Of a stretch of DNA of 64,000 nucleotides, positions 28,698 to 40,786 are shown one piece after another. Source of the stretch: Yersinia hibernica. Its GTDB lineage: Bacteria > Pseudomonadota > Gammaproteobacteria > Enterobacterales > Enterobacteriaceae. The notes beneath the pieces are model-generated. The model searched no databases, was not told the DNA's origin, and saw nothing but the letters and a program-made list of their open reading frames with translations. Location of the stretch: positions 1,240,001-1,304,000 of the forward strand of contig NZ_CP032487.1 in assembly GCF_004124235.1 (NCBI RefSeq). Direction: 5' to 3'. Position 1 is the first letter of the stretch. Every line of letters starts with the position of its first letter. The translations under genes were made by a program, and so were the position numbers.

Positions 28698-28740
28698 CAG
28701 GCAATTTGTCTGCGCAGAGTTCGGGGAAACTTCAAAAAAT

Positions 28741-28766
28741 GTTTGTCATCCCTGAAGGTGACAAAC
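28741..28766 (-). other. Hairpin in the cydD upstream region
   Basis: GTTTGTCA (28741-28748) and TGACAAAC (28759-28766) form a perfect 8-bp stem with a 10-nt loop, 44 bp before the cydD ATG. A second small inverted repeat (ACCTC/GAGGT) lies at 28784-28803. It could be an operator or part of the leader RNA. Confidence 0.35.
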
Positions 28767-28897
28767 TGGCGAGGGCCAATATTACCTCGTCATGCCATGA
28801 GGTGAAACCATAATGCTTGTGATAGTCGCCGCATTAGTCGATATCTATAATTTGCTGTTTTTCATTGATATGTAGATATACAAAAGCAAAGAACAGC

Positions 28898-28942
28898 AGA
28901 AATCAAAGACGGGCGGCTCACGTGTGTGTCAGCTGCCCGTCT
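28898..28942 (-). terminator. Terminator downstream of trxB
   Basis: AGACGGGC (28907-28914) pairs with GCCCGTCT (28935-28942). On the minus strand it is followed by TTGATTTCTG. It lies 46 bp after the trxB stop. Confidence 0.65.
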
Positions 28943-28987
28943 ATTATTCGTTGAAACTGTGATACCCGATACCAAGATTAATATGGA

Positions 28988-30007
<1,020 letters not shown>

Positions 30008-30416
30008 TTAAAAAAAGCAGACAAAAATGTTGTTAGCGATTTGTTTGATAGGTCATGCCTATTTAATAAACTAAATGCACTAAGAATCGACAGTTAGCCA
30101 GTAAATAAAATTAAGCTGAGCGCAAATTAGACCAAAATTCATTTCTACGTTATGGACAAAATAGCCCTAAAAAGCTTTAACCCCATAAAGAATGTGGCTT
30201 GCAAGCCGATAGTGCCAAAAAACACCCATGATCTTGATAGGCGTATTTGCACCATTTTATCGCAAATAAACGGCGAAAAAATAGGTGGGGGGAGGCGATT
30301 GAGATTTTAATTCTGGCACGTTCTACTGATTTAACTTCTTTTACTTTGACAATCGGCTGTGCATTTGCGAAAACATCATAGGAAGAAGAAATTATCTGCG
30401 CGCCATAATTTCAGAT

Positions 30417-30435
30417 TTGGTATCAGTGATACCAA
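30417..30435. promoter_or_regulatory. Perfect 19-bp palindrome upstream of lrp
   Basis: The sequence TTGGTATCA-G-TGATACCAA has nine-base perfect arms around a single G. It lies 282 bp before the lrp ATG. The symmetry is that of an operator for a dimeric regulator, but I cannot assign it to a known regulator. Confidence 0.4.
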
Positions 30436-30492
30436 GCGAAAACCCTGGAATGTTTTCGATTAATACTGGATGGCATGTGGAGTATGCTCTCG

Positions 30493-30524
30493 AACAACTG
30501 CAGGGGGGAATTTTTGCGGTTGTT
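30493..30524 (+). other. Hairpin in the probable lrp leader
   Basis: AACAACTGCA (30493-30502) pairs with TGCGGTTGTT (30515-30524), ten pairs including one G-U, around a G-rich loop. It lies about 195-225 nt before the lrp start and is expected in the leader RNA. Confidence 0.4.
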
Positions 30525-30717
30525 TGTGATGCGCTATCTCTTCCTCAACGCTAATAATCATCGAGTACCTCGCATACAGTTGACAGACAGGGTGTGAGAT
30601 AACAACGTATTGATATATTTGCATAAAACAGGCTGCGGGTCGTTGTTTGCAACAAGCTAAAATTTATTGCTAATTGAGGCATGTCGCAAACTCAAGGAAA
30701 TTAAGAGAGACTATAAG

Positions 30718-31212
30718 ATGATAGATAATAAAAAACGCCCGGGGAAAGAGCTTGATCGTATAGATCGTAACATCCTCAATGAATTGCAGAAGGATGGGCG
30801 CATCTCTAACGTTGAGCTTTCAAAACGAGTAGGGTTGTCACCAACACCATGTCTGGAACGGGTTCGCCGCTTAGAGCGTCAGGGCTTCATTCATGGTTAT
30901 ACCGCACTGCTTAATCCACAGTATTTGGATGCATCACTGCTGGTTATCGTTGAGATTACTCTGAATCGTGGCGCTCCGGATGTATTCGAGCAATTTAATG
31001 CCGCTGTAAAAAATCTTGAGGAAATTCAAGAGTGTCACTTGGTTTCTGGCGATTTCGACTATTTGTTGAAAACCCGTGTGCCTGACATGTCTGCTTATCG
31101 TACATTACTCGGTGAGACCTTGCTTCGCCTGCCGGGCGTTAACGACACCCGTACCTATGTGGTCATGGAAGAAGTGAAGCAGAGTAACCGCCTGGTGATT
31201 AAAACGCGGTAA
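30718..31212 (+). CDS. lrp: Leucine-responsive regulatory protein Lrp
   Basis: This is a global transcription regulator of amino acid metabolism, transport and surface structures. The 164-residue protein has an N-terminal helix-turn-helix (ILNELQKDGRISNVELSKRV and GLSPTPCLERVRRLERQG) and a C-terminal RAM ligand-binding domain (about residues 70-150). The sequence is almost identical to E. coli Lrp (KRPGKELDRIDRNI against KRPGKDLDRIDRNI). The ATG at 30718 is the true start; an upstream in-frame codon adds 17 unrelated residues. It lies 120 bp before ftsK. Confidence 0.98.
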   Translation: MIDNKKRPGKELDRIDRNILNELQKDGRISNVELSKRVGLSPTPCLERVRRLERQGFIHGYTALLNPQYLDASLLVIVEITLNRGAPDVFEQFNAAVKNLEEIQECHLVSGDFDYLLKTRVPDMSAYRTLLGETLLRLPGVNDTRTYVVMEEVKQSNRLVIKTR

Positions 31213-31250
31213 ATAGGCAGGTGCAAAACCTGAGTAATTTGGTTACACTC

Positions 31251-31266
31251 CTGTTTATTCATACAG
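31251..31266. promoter_or_regulatory. LexA box upstream of ftsK
   Basis: CTGTTTATTCATACAG has the CTGT-N8-ACAG pattern with an AT-rich core, a full match to the SOS box core. It lies 67-82 bp before the ftsK start. In E. coli the ftsK P1 promoter (dinH) is LexA-controlled, so this is probably the conserved site. Confidence 0.7.
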
Positions 31267-31269
31267 TTT

Positions 31270-31294
31270 CAACGCCGGGGGGTTCTCGGCGTTG
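31270..31294. terminator. Hairpin between lrp and ftsK
   Basis: CAACGCCG (31270-31277) and CGGCGTTG (31287-31294) form a perfect 8-bp stem with a 9-nt loop, after the LexA box. No T-run follows. It probably marks the lrp 3' end region or lies in the ftsK leader. Confidence 0.45.
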
Positions 31295-31332
31295 TGACTC
31301 ATACCCGTTAACAGGAACCTGGAGAGCCTTTC

Positions 31333-34300
31333 TTGAGCCAGGAATATACAGAAGATAAAGAAGTTACTTTAAAAAAACTCAGCAGTGGGCGTCGCTTGCT
31401 TGAGGCTGTTTTGATTGTAGTAACGATTTTGGCAGCCTTCCTAATGGCCGCGCTGCTCAGTTTCAATCCTTCAGACCCGAGTTGGTCACAAACCTCATGG
31501 CACGAACCTATCCATAATCTTGGTGGCAGTGTGGGTGCCTGGATGGCCGATACGCTGTTCTTTACTTTCGGCGTCTTGGCTTATGCCATTCCCGCCATTA
31601 TGGTTATGCTGTGCTGGGCGGCGTTCCGTCAGCGTGATACCAGTGAACATATCGATTACTTCGCACTCTCGCTGCGTTTGATTGGCACATTAGCGCTGAT
31701 TTTAACGTCATGCGGGCTGGCAGCATTGAATATTGACGATCTTTACTACTTCGCCTCCGGTGGCGTAATTGGCAGTTTATTCAGTAATGCTATGTTGCCG
31801 TGGTTCAATGGTGTGGGTGCTACTTTGACATTGCTCTGTATTTGGGCTGTTGGCCTAACGCTGTTTACTGGCTGGTCATGGTTGGTCATTGCGGAAAAGA
31901 TTGGTGGGGTCGTTTTAGGTTCATTGGCATTTATAACTAATCGCTCGCGTCGTGAAGAACGTTATGACGATGAAGATGATAGTTACCCGCTTGATGATGC
32001 AAATTCTGTTGAGCAAGATAAAGGTGTAGTAGTCAATAAGACTGCCGCTGCGGGTGCTGCACTGGTGGCTAACTCTGCCCATGCAGATGACGACGATGTT
32101 TTATTCTCGGCACCATCAGTAACAGATGCGCCTGTCAGTCCCCCATCAGATGCTGCGATGCTGGCCCCAATCAGTGAAAATGCGGCTGAAACCGAAGATA
32201 ACTATGACCCACTATTGAGTACATTACGTGCGACAGATACCGATGATGGTGAGCAATCCTTATTATCTCAAATAGGCAGCCTGCCAGAAGTGGCTATTAG
32301 CCACAGTGCAGCACCCATAGTTGATGTGCCGCCGCTCTATTCATTTGAAATTCCACAAGAAGTGATGTCCCCAGCACCAACGCAGGTTACATCATCGGGT
32401 GAACGGCCTGAGCCACAAATGGGCTCATGGGATAAGCCAGCCATCCCTACCAGCCATTCTCCCTTTGATTTTTCAGCGGCACAAAGTCATAGCTTGCCAG
32501 TGGAAAACACGCCTTATGTGAGCCCAGGATTCGGCACAGATGCCGATATCGATAATCTGTCTGCTATGGGCTCAGTCAGTGGTCCTGCGTCTACTGCGGC
32601 AGGCATAGCAGCAAGCACCGCTACCTTTATGCCAGCATTTACTGCTACCAGTGATAGTAGTTCTCAGATTAAACAAGGTATCGGCCCAGAGTTACCGCGG
32701 CCAAACCCAGTGCGGATCCCTACCCGGCGTGAGCTGGCATCTTATGGTATTAAATTACCTTCACAGCGTATGGCGGAGCAGGAGCAACGTGAGCAAGAAG
32801 CACAAACGCCACAAGTTGCCGAAACGCCATTTGCTGCTGGTGCCACATCTGAGGATGAAGATGCTTTGCAACAAGCAATCTTGCGTAAGGCTTTTGCTGA
32901 CCAGCAATCAGAGCGTTATGCAGCATCATCTGACACTGGAATTAGTGCCTTTTCAGTGGTCGAGCCCGAAGATGAGCAGGCGTTACAAGAGGCAGCATTG
33001 CGCCAAGCTTTTGCCGCACAGCAGCAACATCGCTATGGGGTAAATCATGGTGAAAATAGCGGGCATGAACCCGCTGCTGTTGAAGAGATGCAGCCGGTCG
33101 ATACCCACAGTGCTTTTACATTCTCGCCTGTTGCTGATTTGGTGGATGATAGCCCTCGTGAGCCGGTGTTCACGCTTTCTCCTTATGTTGATGAAGCTGT
33201 GCCGTCAACAACCGCGCCAACGACTTCAATGCCTGAGCAACCAGCAGCCTATCAGTCAGCGGGAATGAGTCAATCTCAGCAAGGCTATTCAGGTCAATCA
33301 ACACCAGTACAACCCGCTGCACCTGTGCAGCCAGCCCCGGCGATGGACAGTTTAATTCACCCATTCCTGATGCGGAATGACCAGCCGTTAATCAAACCGA
33401 CAACACCATTACCTACGCTAGATTTACTTTCCTCTCCGCCAGCGGAAGAAGAACCTGTAGATATGTTTGCGTTGGAGCAAACCGCTCGCTTAGTTGAAGC
33501 GCGCTTAGGTGATTATCGGGTGAAAGCAGAGGTTGTCGGTATTTCGCCAGGGCCAGTGATTACCCGCTTTGAGCTAGATTTAGCTCCGGGTGTTAAAGCC
33601 TCACGTATCTCCAATCTTTCGCGCGATTTGGCACGTTCACTGTCTGCCATTGCCGTGCGTGTGGTTGAAGTGATTCCAGGCAAACCTTATGTCGGGCTTG
33701 AACTGCCCAACAAACATCGTCAAACCGTTTATTTACGTGAAGTGTTAGATTGTGCCAAATTCCGTGATAACCCATCTCCCTTAGCCATCGTACTGGGTAA
33801 AGACATTGCTGGGCAGCCAGTCGTCGCTGATTTAGCGAAAATGCCTCACTTGCTGGTGGCGGGTACGACCGGTTCGGGTAAGTCAGTTGGGGTTAACGCA
33901 ATGATCCTCAGTATTTTGTATAAAGCTACCCCAGATGACGTGCGCTTTATCATGATTGACCCGAAAATGCTGGAGTTGTCGGTGTATGAGGGCATTCCTC
34001 ATCTGCTAACCGAAGTGGTTACCGATATGAAGGATGCGGCGAATGCATTGCGTTGGTGTGTCGGTGAAATGGAGCGGCGCTATAAGTTAATGTCCGCATT
34101 AGGGGTACGTAATCTTGCCGGATACAACGAGCGAGTTGCCCAAGCTGAAGCTATGGGGCGGCCAATCCCAGACCCCTTCTGGAAACCCTCCGATAGTATG
34201 GATATCTCGCCACCTATGTTGGTGAAATTACCTTATATCGTCGTCATGGTAGATGAATTTGCTGACCTGATGATGACAGTAGGTAAAAAGGTGGAGGAAC

Positions 34301-34884
34301 TGATTGCCCGTTTGGCACAGAAAGCGCGTGCTGCCGGTATTCATTTGGTTCTGGCGACTCAGCGCCCGTCAGTGGATGTCATTACTGGCTTGATTAAAGC
34401 TAATATTCCAACCCGTATTGCCTTTACGGTTTCCAGTAAAATTGACTCGCGGACTATCCTTGACCAAGGCGGGGCCGAGTCGTTACTGGGGATGGGGGAT
34501 ATGCTGTACATGGCACCTAACTCCTCAATTCCAGTACGTGTGCATGGTGCTTTTGTTCGTGATCAGGAAGTGCATGCTGTTGTTAATGATTGGAAAGCTC
34601 GTGGTCGTCCTCAATACATTGAGAGCATTCTTAGTGGGAGTGATGAAGGTGAGGGTGGCAGCCTTGGTTTGGATAGTGACGAGGAATTGGATCCATTGTT
34701 TGACCAAGCGGTAAGTTTTGTTCTGGAGAAACGCCGCGCGTCTATCTCCGGGGTGCAGCGCCAATTCCGTATTGGTTATAACCGAGCGGCACGCATCATT
34801 GAGCAAATGGAGGCCCAGCAGATTGTCAGTACCCCAGGTCATAATGGTAATCGTGAGGTTTTAGCACCGCCGCCGCATGAGTAA
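31333..34884 (+). CDS. ftsK: DNA translocase FtsK
   Basis: This divisome protein couples septation to chromosome segregation by pumping DNA and activating XerCD at dif. The 1183-residue protein has four N-terminal membrane helices (about residues 24-190), a long acidic and Gln/Pro/Ala-rich linker (about 200-690), and a RecA-like motor with Walker [12 protein letters not shown] and Walker [15 protein letters not shown]-terminal winged-helix gamma domain ([20 protein letters not shown]) reads KOPS. The start is TTG ([11 protein letters not shown]), as in E. coli. The linker is shorter than in E. coli (1329 residues) and holds a duplicated 23-residue block at 507-529 and 546-568. Confidence 0.97.
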   Translation: MSQEYTEDKEVTLKKLSSGRRLLEAVLIVVTILAAFLMAALLSFNPSDPSWSQTSWHEPIHNLGGSVGAWMADTLFFTFGVLAYAIPAIMVMLCWAAFRQRDTSEHIDYFALSLRLIGTLALILTSCGLAALNIDDLYYFASGGVIGSLFSNAMLPWFNGVGATLTLLCIWAVGLTLFTGWSWLVIAEKIGGVVLGSLAFITNRSRREERYDDEDDSYPLDDANSVEQDKGVVVNKTAAAGAALVANSAHADDDDVLFSAPSVTDAPVSPPSDAAMLAPISENAAETEDNYDPLLSTLRATDTDDGEQSLLSQIGSLPEVAISHSAAPIVDVPPLYSFEIPQEVMSPAPTQVTSSGERPEPQMGSWDKPAIPTSHSPFDFSAAQSHSLPVENTPYVSPGFGTDADIDNLSAMGSVSGPASTAAGIAASTATFMPAFTATSDSSSQIKQGIGPELPRPNPVRIPTRRELASYGIKLPSQRMAEQEQREQEAQTPQVAETPFAAGATSEDEDALQQAILRKAFADQQSERYAASSDTGISAFSVVEPEDEQALQEAALRQAFAAQQQHRYGVNHGENSGHEPAAVEEMQPVDTHSAFTFSPVADLVDDSPREPVFTLSPYVDEAVPSTTAPTTSMPEQPAAYQSAGMSQSQQGYSGQSTPVQPAAPVQPAPAMDSLIHPFLMRNDQPLIKPTTPLPTLDLLSSPPAEEEPVDMFALEQTARLVEARLGDYRVKAEVVGISPGPVITRFELDLAPGVKASRISNLSRDLARSLSAIAVRVVEVIPGKPYVGLELPNKHRQTVYLREVLDCAKFRDNPSPLAIVLGKDIAGQPVVADLAKMPHLLVAGTTGSGKSVGVNAMILSILYKATPDDVRFIMIDPKMLELSVYEGIPHLLTEVVTDMKDAANALRWCVGEMERRYKLMSALGVRNLAGYNERVAQAEAMGRPIPDPFWKPSDSMDISPPMLVKLPYIVVMVDEFADLMMTVGKKVEELIARLAQKARAAGIHLVLATQRPSVDVITGLIKANIPTRIAFTVSSKIDSRTILDQGGAESLLGMGDMLYMAPNSSIPVRVHGAFVRDQEVHAVVNDWKARGRPQYIESILSGSDEGEGGSLGLDSDEELDPLFDQAVSFVLEKRRASISGVQRQFRIGYNRAARIIEQMEAQQIVSTPGHNGNREVLAPPPHE

Positions 34885-34911
34885 TATCTTGTACTGAGGT
34901 TATTAACATTG

Positions 34912-34936
34912 ATAGGGCCGCTTTGCGGCCCTTATG
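34912..34936 (+). terminator. Possible terminator after ftsK
   Basis: The inverted repeat AGGGCCGC-TTT-GCGGCCCT follows the ftsK stop by about 30 bp. The T-tail (TATG) is poor, so partial read-through to lolA is possible. Confidence 0.5.
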
Positions 34937-35142
34937 CAAAGAAGCGTAAACTCCGTATTTATCAGATTAATATACTAACGCTAGAGTAATGCTTCCGCTA
35001 AAGTGCATGGGTTTAGGGTATGCATTTAGCTTGCCGGTCATAGACTTAAACGGCGCATAGAGTGACAATATATTCGCTCACTGCATCCGCCTTTATAGCC
35101 GCCCGATGAGGGCGCAATGAATTTTATAAGGTATGTAGAATA

Positions 35143-35754
35143 ATGAAAAAATTGCTTGTGGCTTGTTGTTTGTTATCGGGTTTAATTTCAGCTCACGCGC
35201 TGGCAGACGCCAGTGCCGACTTACAAAGCCGCCTGAGCAAAGTGAACAGTTTCCATGCTAACTTTTCGCAGAAAGTGACCAGTTCAGATGGCGCAGCGGT
35301 ACAGGAGGGCGAGGGTGAGTTGTGGGTGAAACGGCCTAATCTTTTTAACTGGCATATGACTTCCCCCGATGAAAGTGTCCTGATTTCTGATGGTGAAACG
35401 CTGTGGTTCTATAACCCGTTTGTTGAGCAAGCCACCGCTACCTGGCTGAAAAATGCGACAGGGAATACGCCATTTATGCTTATCACCCGCAATAATCCCG
35501 ATGATTGGAAGCAGTATAATGTGCAGCAGAAAGGTGATGATTTTGAGCTGACACCTAAAAGCGCAAGCGGCAATTTGAAACAGTTTGCTATTAGCGTGAC
35601 GCCAACGGGCACAATCAAAAGCTTTACTGCGGTTGAGCAAGATGGGCAGCGCAGCGCTTATACCTTGAAAGGTCAGCAAAATAGCTCGGCGGATGCCAGT
35701 AAATTCAAGTTTACTCTACCAAAAGGTGTAACGCTGGACGACCAGCGGCAGTGA
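35143..35754 (+). CDS. lolA: Outer-membrane lipoprotein carrier protein LolA
   Basis: This periplasmic chaperone accepts lipoproteins from LolCDE and hands them to LolB. The 203-residue precursor has a signal peptide ending ALA (residue 21) and the LolA fold with [29 protein letters not shown] and [18 protein letters not shown]. The arginine proposed to control lipoprotein release corresponds to the R in KRPNLFNW. Length equals E. coli LolA. rarA follows 7 bp downstream, so they form an operon. Confidence 0.97.
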   Translation: MKKLLVACCLLSGLISAHALADASADLQSRLSKVNSFHANFSQKVTSSDGAAVQEGEGELWVKRPNLFNWHMTSPDESVLISDGETLWFYNPFVEQATATWLKNATGNTPFMLITRNNPDDWKQYNVQQKGDDFELTPKSASGNLKQFAISVTPTGTIKSFTAVEQDGQRSAYTLKGQQNSSADASKFKFTLPKGVTLDDQRQ

Positions 35755-35761
35755 GGTCAGT

Positions 35762-37105
35762 GTGAGTAATATGTCCCTCGATTTTTCCCAGAATGAGTTT
35801 CAACCACTGGCCGCGCGTATGCGGCCTTTGACGTTGGAACAGTATATCGGCCAGCAGCATTTGTTGGCTCCGGGTAAACCGTTACCGCGGGCAATCGTTG
35901 CTGGGCAATTACACTCAATGATTCTTTGGGGGCCACCGGGAACCGGGAAAACTACCCTAGCCGAAATCATTGGTCGCTACGGTCAGGCGGATGTTGAGCG
36001 TATTTCAGCGGTAACCTCGGGCATTAAAGAAATTCGTGAAGCAATTGAGCGCGCACGGCAGAATCGTGATGCGGGGCGAAGGACAATTTTATTCGTCGAT
36101 GAAGTTCATCGTTTTAATAAAAGTCAGCAAGATGCGTTTTTGCCACATATTGAAGACGGCACAATCACTTTTATTGGGGCCACGACGGAAAATCCCTCAT
36201 TTGAACTAAATTCGGCATTGCTCTCCAGAGCGCGGGTCTATTTGCTGAAAGCTCTCAGCGCCACAGATATTGAAAAAGTTATTGATCAAGCGATGTCAGA
36301 CAGCAGCCGAGGTTATGGTGGGCAGAATATAAAACTGCCGGATGAAACTCGCCGTATGATGTCCGAATTGGTGGCGGGAGATGCGCGTCGGGCTTTAAAT
36401 AGCCTTGAAATGATGGCGGATATGGCAGAAATAGATGCCAATGGGGCTCGGGTATTGACCCCTGACTTGCTAAAAGAGGTGTCTGGCGAGCGTAGCGCGC
36501 GCTTTGATAACAAAGGCGATCGTTATTACGACCTCATTTCGGCAGTCCATAAATCGATTCGTGGCTCCGCACCTGATGCCGCTTTGTATTGGTATGCGCG
36601 CATTATTACGGCCGGTGGTGATCCGCTGTATGTCGCCCGGCGTTTATTAGCTATTGCCTCGGAAGACATCGGTAATGCGGATCCTCGCGCGATGCAAGTG
36701 GCGATATCTGCTTGGGACTGTTTTACTCGGGTTGGCCCAGCTGAAGGTGAGCGAGCGATTGCTCAAGCGATTGTTTATCTGGCCTGCGCGCCTAAAAGTA
36801 ATGCTGTTTACACGGCGTTTAAAGCCGCAATGCAAGATGCGCGTGATAAGCCAGACTTTGATGTGCCGGAACATCTGCGTAACGCGCCGACCAAACTCAT
36901 GAAAGAAATGGGGCTAGGGGCTGAATACCGTTATGCCCATGATGAACAACATGCTTATGCTGCTGGCGAAAACTATTTCCCTCCAGAAATGGCCGCTACC
37001 CGCTACTATTTACCGTCTTCCCGAGGTCTGGAGGGGAAAATTGGTGAAAAGCTGGCATGGCTGGCTGAGCGGGATCAAAATAGCCCGATAAAACGCTACC
37101 GCTAG
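35762..37105 (+). CDS. rarA: Replication-associated recombination protein A (RarA/MgsA)
   Basis: This AAA+ ATPase acts at stalled replication forks and is related to clamp-loader and RuvB ATPases. The 447-residue protein has Walker [10 protein letters not shown] (near residue 59), Walker [17 protein letters not shown], sensor 1 [21 protein letters not shown] and the C-terminal tetramerisation region ending NSPIKRYR. The start is GTG at 35762 ([10 protein letters not shown]), giving the same length as E. coli RarA. It follows lolA by seven bases. Confidence 0.97.
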   Translation: MSNMSLDFSQNEFQPLAARMRPLTLEQYIGQQHLLAPGKPLPRAIVAGQLHSMILWGPPGTGKTTLAEIIGRYGQADVERISAVTSGIKEIREAIERARQNRDAGRRTILFVDEVHRFNKSQQDAFLPHIEDGTITFIGATTENPSFELNSALLSRARVYLLKALSATDIEKVIDQAMSDSSRGYGGQNIKLPDETRRMMSELVAGDARRALNSLEMMADMAEIDANGARVLTPDLLKEVSGERSARFDNKGDRYYDLISAVHKSIRGSAPDAALYWYARIITAGGDPLYVARRLLAIASEDIGNADPRAMQVAISAWDCFTRVGPAEGERAIAQAIVYLACAPKSNAVYTAFKAAMQDARDKPDFDVPEHLRNAPTKLMKEMGLGAEYRYAHDEQHAYAAGENYFPPEMAATRYYLPSSRGLEGKIGEKLAWLAERDQNSPIKRYR

Positions 37106-37176
37106 CCTTGCTGTTGCGGTAAGGTTAGCGCTATAAAGACTTTGTAAGTGGCTGTTTACACCGCTTACGTCGTTAA

Positions 37177-38517
<1,341 letters not shown>

Positions 38518-38547
38518 TGAAATCGATAGCCGAGCATCTATAACAAG

Positions 38548-38576
38548 AAAGCGCCCACGGGCGCTTTTTCTTTTTC
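38548..38576 (+). terminator. Terminator downstream of serS
   Basis: AAAGCGCCC (38548-38556) pairs with GGGCGCTTT (38559-38567), followed by TTCTTTTTC. It lies 30 bp after the serS stop. Confidence 0.85.
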
Positions 38577-38711
38577 AGAGTCAGCCCGTAGAGCAAAATA
38601 TTTATCTAACAACATATCGTGCTATTGCTCTATACGCGGTAATTGACTTTTTTATCGCCAGTGGCATGATGCGCTCACTTTCCTCTTTGTCCCGACGGCT
38701 TCAGTCTTATT

Positions 38712-39860
38712 ATGTCCGCATATTCTCGCCCGGTGCTGCTTTTGCTCTGTGGGCTTTTGTTGTTTACGATCTCTATCGCGGTTTTAAATACTTTGGTTCC
38801 CTTGTGGTTATCTCATCAACAATTGCCGACCTGGCAAGTGGGGATGGTTAGCTCATCATATTTTACCGGGAATCTAGTCGGGACGCTGATTGCTGGGCGG
38901 TTGATTCAACAACTTGGCTTTAATCGCAGCTACCACTCTGCCTGTATTTTATTCGCGCTGGCGACTTGCGGACTGATGCTGTCGATTGATTTTTGGAGTT
39001 GGCTGGGGTGGCGCTTTTTGGCCGGTGTCGCCTGCGCATTAATCTGGGTGATTGTCGAGAGCGCATTACTGCGCAGTGGCACACTCATCAACCGTGGCCA
39101 ACTGCTGGCAGCTTATATGATGGTTTACTATCTCGGAACCGTCACCGGGCAATTACTCTTAGGGGTAGTTTCAACCCAACTGCTCAGTGTTATTCCGTGG
39201 GTCAGTGCGTTAGTCATTACGGCGATGTTGCCACTGCTATTTGCCTATTTCTCATCTCAAAGTGACAGTGAGTCACCACATATCGCGGTTTGGCCGATGC
39301 TAAAGCGCCGTAGCGCGCGTCTGGGGATTAATGGCTGCATTATCTCCGGGGTATTATTAGGTTCGCTCTATGGACTGCTGCCATTGTATTTAGCTCATCA
39401 AGGAATGAGTGATGCGAGTGTCGGATGGTGGATGGCATTGCTGGTCAGCTCTGGGATTATTGGGCAGTGGCCGATAGGCAAAATGGCGGACCGCTACGGC
39501 CGTTTACTGGTGCTGCGTATTCAGGTATTCGTCGTTATCCTTGGCAGTGTGGCTATTCTGGGCAATTATGCATTGGCTCCGGCACTGTTTATTCTGGGGT
39601 GTGCCGGTTTCACGCTTTATCCGGTCGCCATGGCATGGGCATGTGAAAAGGCCAGTGCGGATGAGTTGGTGGCGATGAATCAGGCTTTATTGCTGAGCTA
39701 CACCATTGGCAGTTTGGCCGGGCCAACTATGACTTCACTGTTGATGCAGCGGTACTCAGATAATCTATTGTTCGTCATGATTGCTGGCGTGGCTTTAGTG
39801 TATTTAATGATGTTGTGGCGTAAACCTGACCAACAGCACACACCTTACGCCGCAGTATAG
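38712..39860 (+). CDS. ycaD: MFS-type transporter YcaD
   Basis: This is a 12-helix major facilitator protein of unknown substrate. The 382-residue product equals E. coli YcaD in length and matches it throughout: [27 protein letters not shown]-like [51 protein letters not shown] and [15 protein letters not shown]. The loop between helices 2 and 3 ([18 protein letters not shown]) is the MFS signature region. It stands alone, convergent with pflA, with a minus-strand terminator between them. Confidence 0.94.
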   Translation: MSAYSRPVLLLLCGLLLFTISIAVLNTLVPLWLSHQQLPTWQVGMVSSSYFTGNLVGTLIAGRLIQQLGFNRSYHSACILFALATCGLMLSIDFWSWLGWRFLAGVACALIWVIVESALLRSGTLINRGQLLAAYMMVYYLGTVTGQLLLGVVSTQLLSVIPWVSALVITAMLPLLFAYFSSQSDSESPHIAVWPMLKRRSARLGINGCIISGVLLGSLYGLLPLYLAHQGMSDASVGWWMALLVSSGIIGQWPIGKMADRYGRLLVLRIQVFVVILGSVAILGNYALAPALFILGCAGFTLYPVAMAWACEKASADELVAMNQALLLSYTIGSLAGPTMTSLLMQRYSDNLLFVMIAGVALVYLMMLWRKPDQQHTPYAAV

Positions 39861-39865
39861 TGGGG

Positions 39866-39904
39866 ACAAAAATGCCGCCAGCGGAATAATCCGGCACGGC
39901 GGCA
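39866..39904 (-). terminator. Terminator downstream of pflA
   Basis: TGCCGCC (39873-39879) pairs with GGCGGCA (39898-39904). On the minus strand it is followed by TTTTTGTCC. It lies about 50 bp after the pflA stop. Confidence 0.7.
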
Positions 39905-39952
39905 CAGTTTGCATATCAATGGGTCGCTATTAATGACTCGGTCACTGAATTA

Positions 39953-40693
39953 TTAGTAAATAACTTTGTGGCCGTAGCTTTCCAGAATACCTTTTACACG
40001 ATCCATAATTTCCTTGGAGGGCGGTTTGACGCCATCCAGTTTGTATTCTTCGCCCATCGCAATCCATTTGTGCTTACCCAACTCATGGTAAGGCAACAGT
40101 TCGATTTTCTCGATATTGGTCATGTTCTGGGTAAATTCACCCAGCATATGCGCTGATTTATCATCATCTGACCAGCCGGGCACAACCACATAGCGAACCC
40201 AGGTTTTTTGGTTACGCTGCGCCAAATAGCGGGCAAATTCCAGTGTGCGGTGATTAGATACGCCGACCAGATTCTGATGCACGCTGTCATCCATCTGTTT
40301 TAAATCCAGCATCACTAAATCTGTGGCATCCAGTAATTCATCAATGACGGGATCATAACGACGTACAAAGCCGTTAGTGTCCAAGCAGGTGTGGATACCC
40401 TCTTCATGGCAGGCGCGGAACCAATCGCGGACAAATTCTGCTTGCAAAATGGCTTCACCACCTGATGCAGTGACACCGCCGCCCGAGGCATTCATAAAGT
40501 GGCGATAGGTGATAGCTTCTTTGACTAACTCTTCCACGGTCACTTCTTTGCCGCCGTGGGTATCCCAAGTATCACGGTTATGGCAATACAGGCAGCGCAT
40601 TAAGCAACCTTGAAAGAATACAATAAATCTGATCCCTGGGCCGTCAACGGTGCCACAGGATTCGAATGAGTGAATGCGGCCAAGTACGGACAT
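39953..40693 (-). CDS. pflA: Pyruvate formate-lyase 1-activating enzyme
   Basis: This radical SAM enzyme installs the glycyl radical on PflB under anaerobic conditions. The 246-residue protein carries the 4Fe-4S motif C30-x3-C34-x2-C37 ([11 protein letters not shown]), the SAM-binding GGE equivalent in [14 protein letters not shown] and the radical SAM barrel (about residues 20-220). Length and motifs match E. coli PflA. It follows pflB after a 93-bp gap containing a terminator-like hairpin, so its level is probably lower than that of pflB. Confidence 0.97.
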   Translation of the reverse strand: MSVLGRIHSFESCGTVDGPGIRFIVFFQGCLMRCLYCHNRDTWDTHGGKEVTVEELVKEAITYRHFMNASGGGVTASGGEAILQAEFVRDWFRACHEEGIHTCLDTNGFVRRYDPVIDELLDATDLVMLDLKQMDDSVHQNLVGVSNHRTLEFARYLAQRNQKTWVRYVVVPGWSDDDKSAHMLGEFTQNMTNIEKIELLPYHELGKHKWIAMGEEYKLDGVKPPSKEIMDRVKGILESYGHKVIY

Positions 40694-40717
40694 TGCAGGT
40701 TACTCCAATACTAGATA

Positions 40718-40748
40718 AATAAAGGCCCCACTAAGGTGGAGCCTTTTA
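40718..40748 (-). terminator. Terminator or attenuating hairpin between pflB and pflA
   Basis: An inverted repeat (AAAGGC-CCAC and GTGG-GCCTTT arms, 40721-40747) lies just after the pflB stop; the minus strand continues ATTTATC. It would lower pflA transcription relative to pflB. Confidence 0.7.
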
Positions 40749-40786
40749 GTCTAATCTATTTTAATTATACCTGTAAGGTATTGAAC

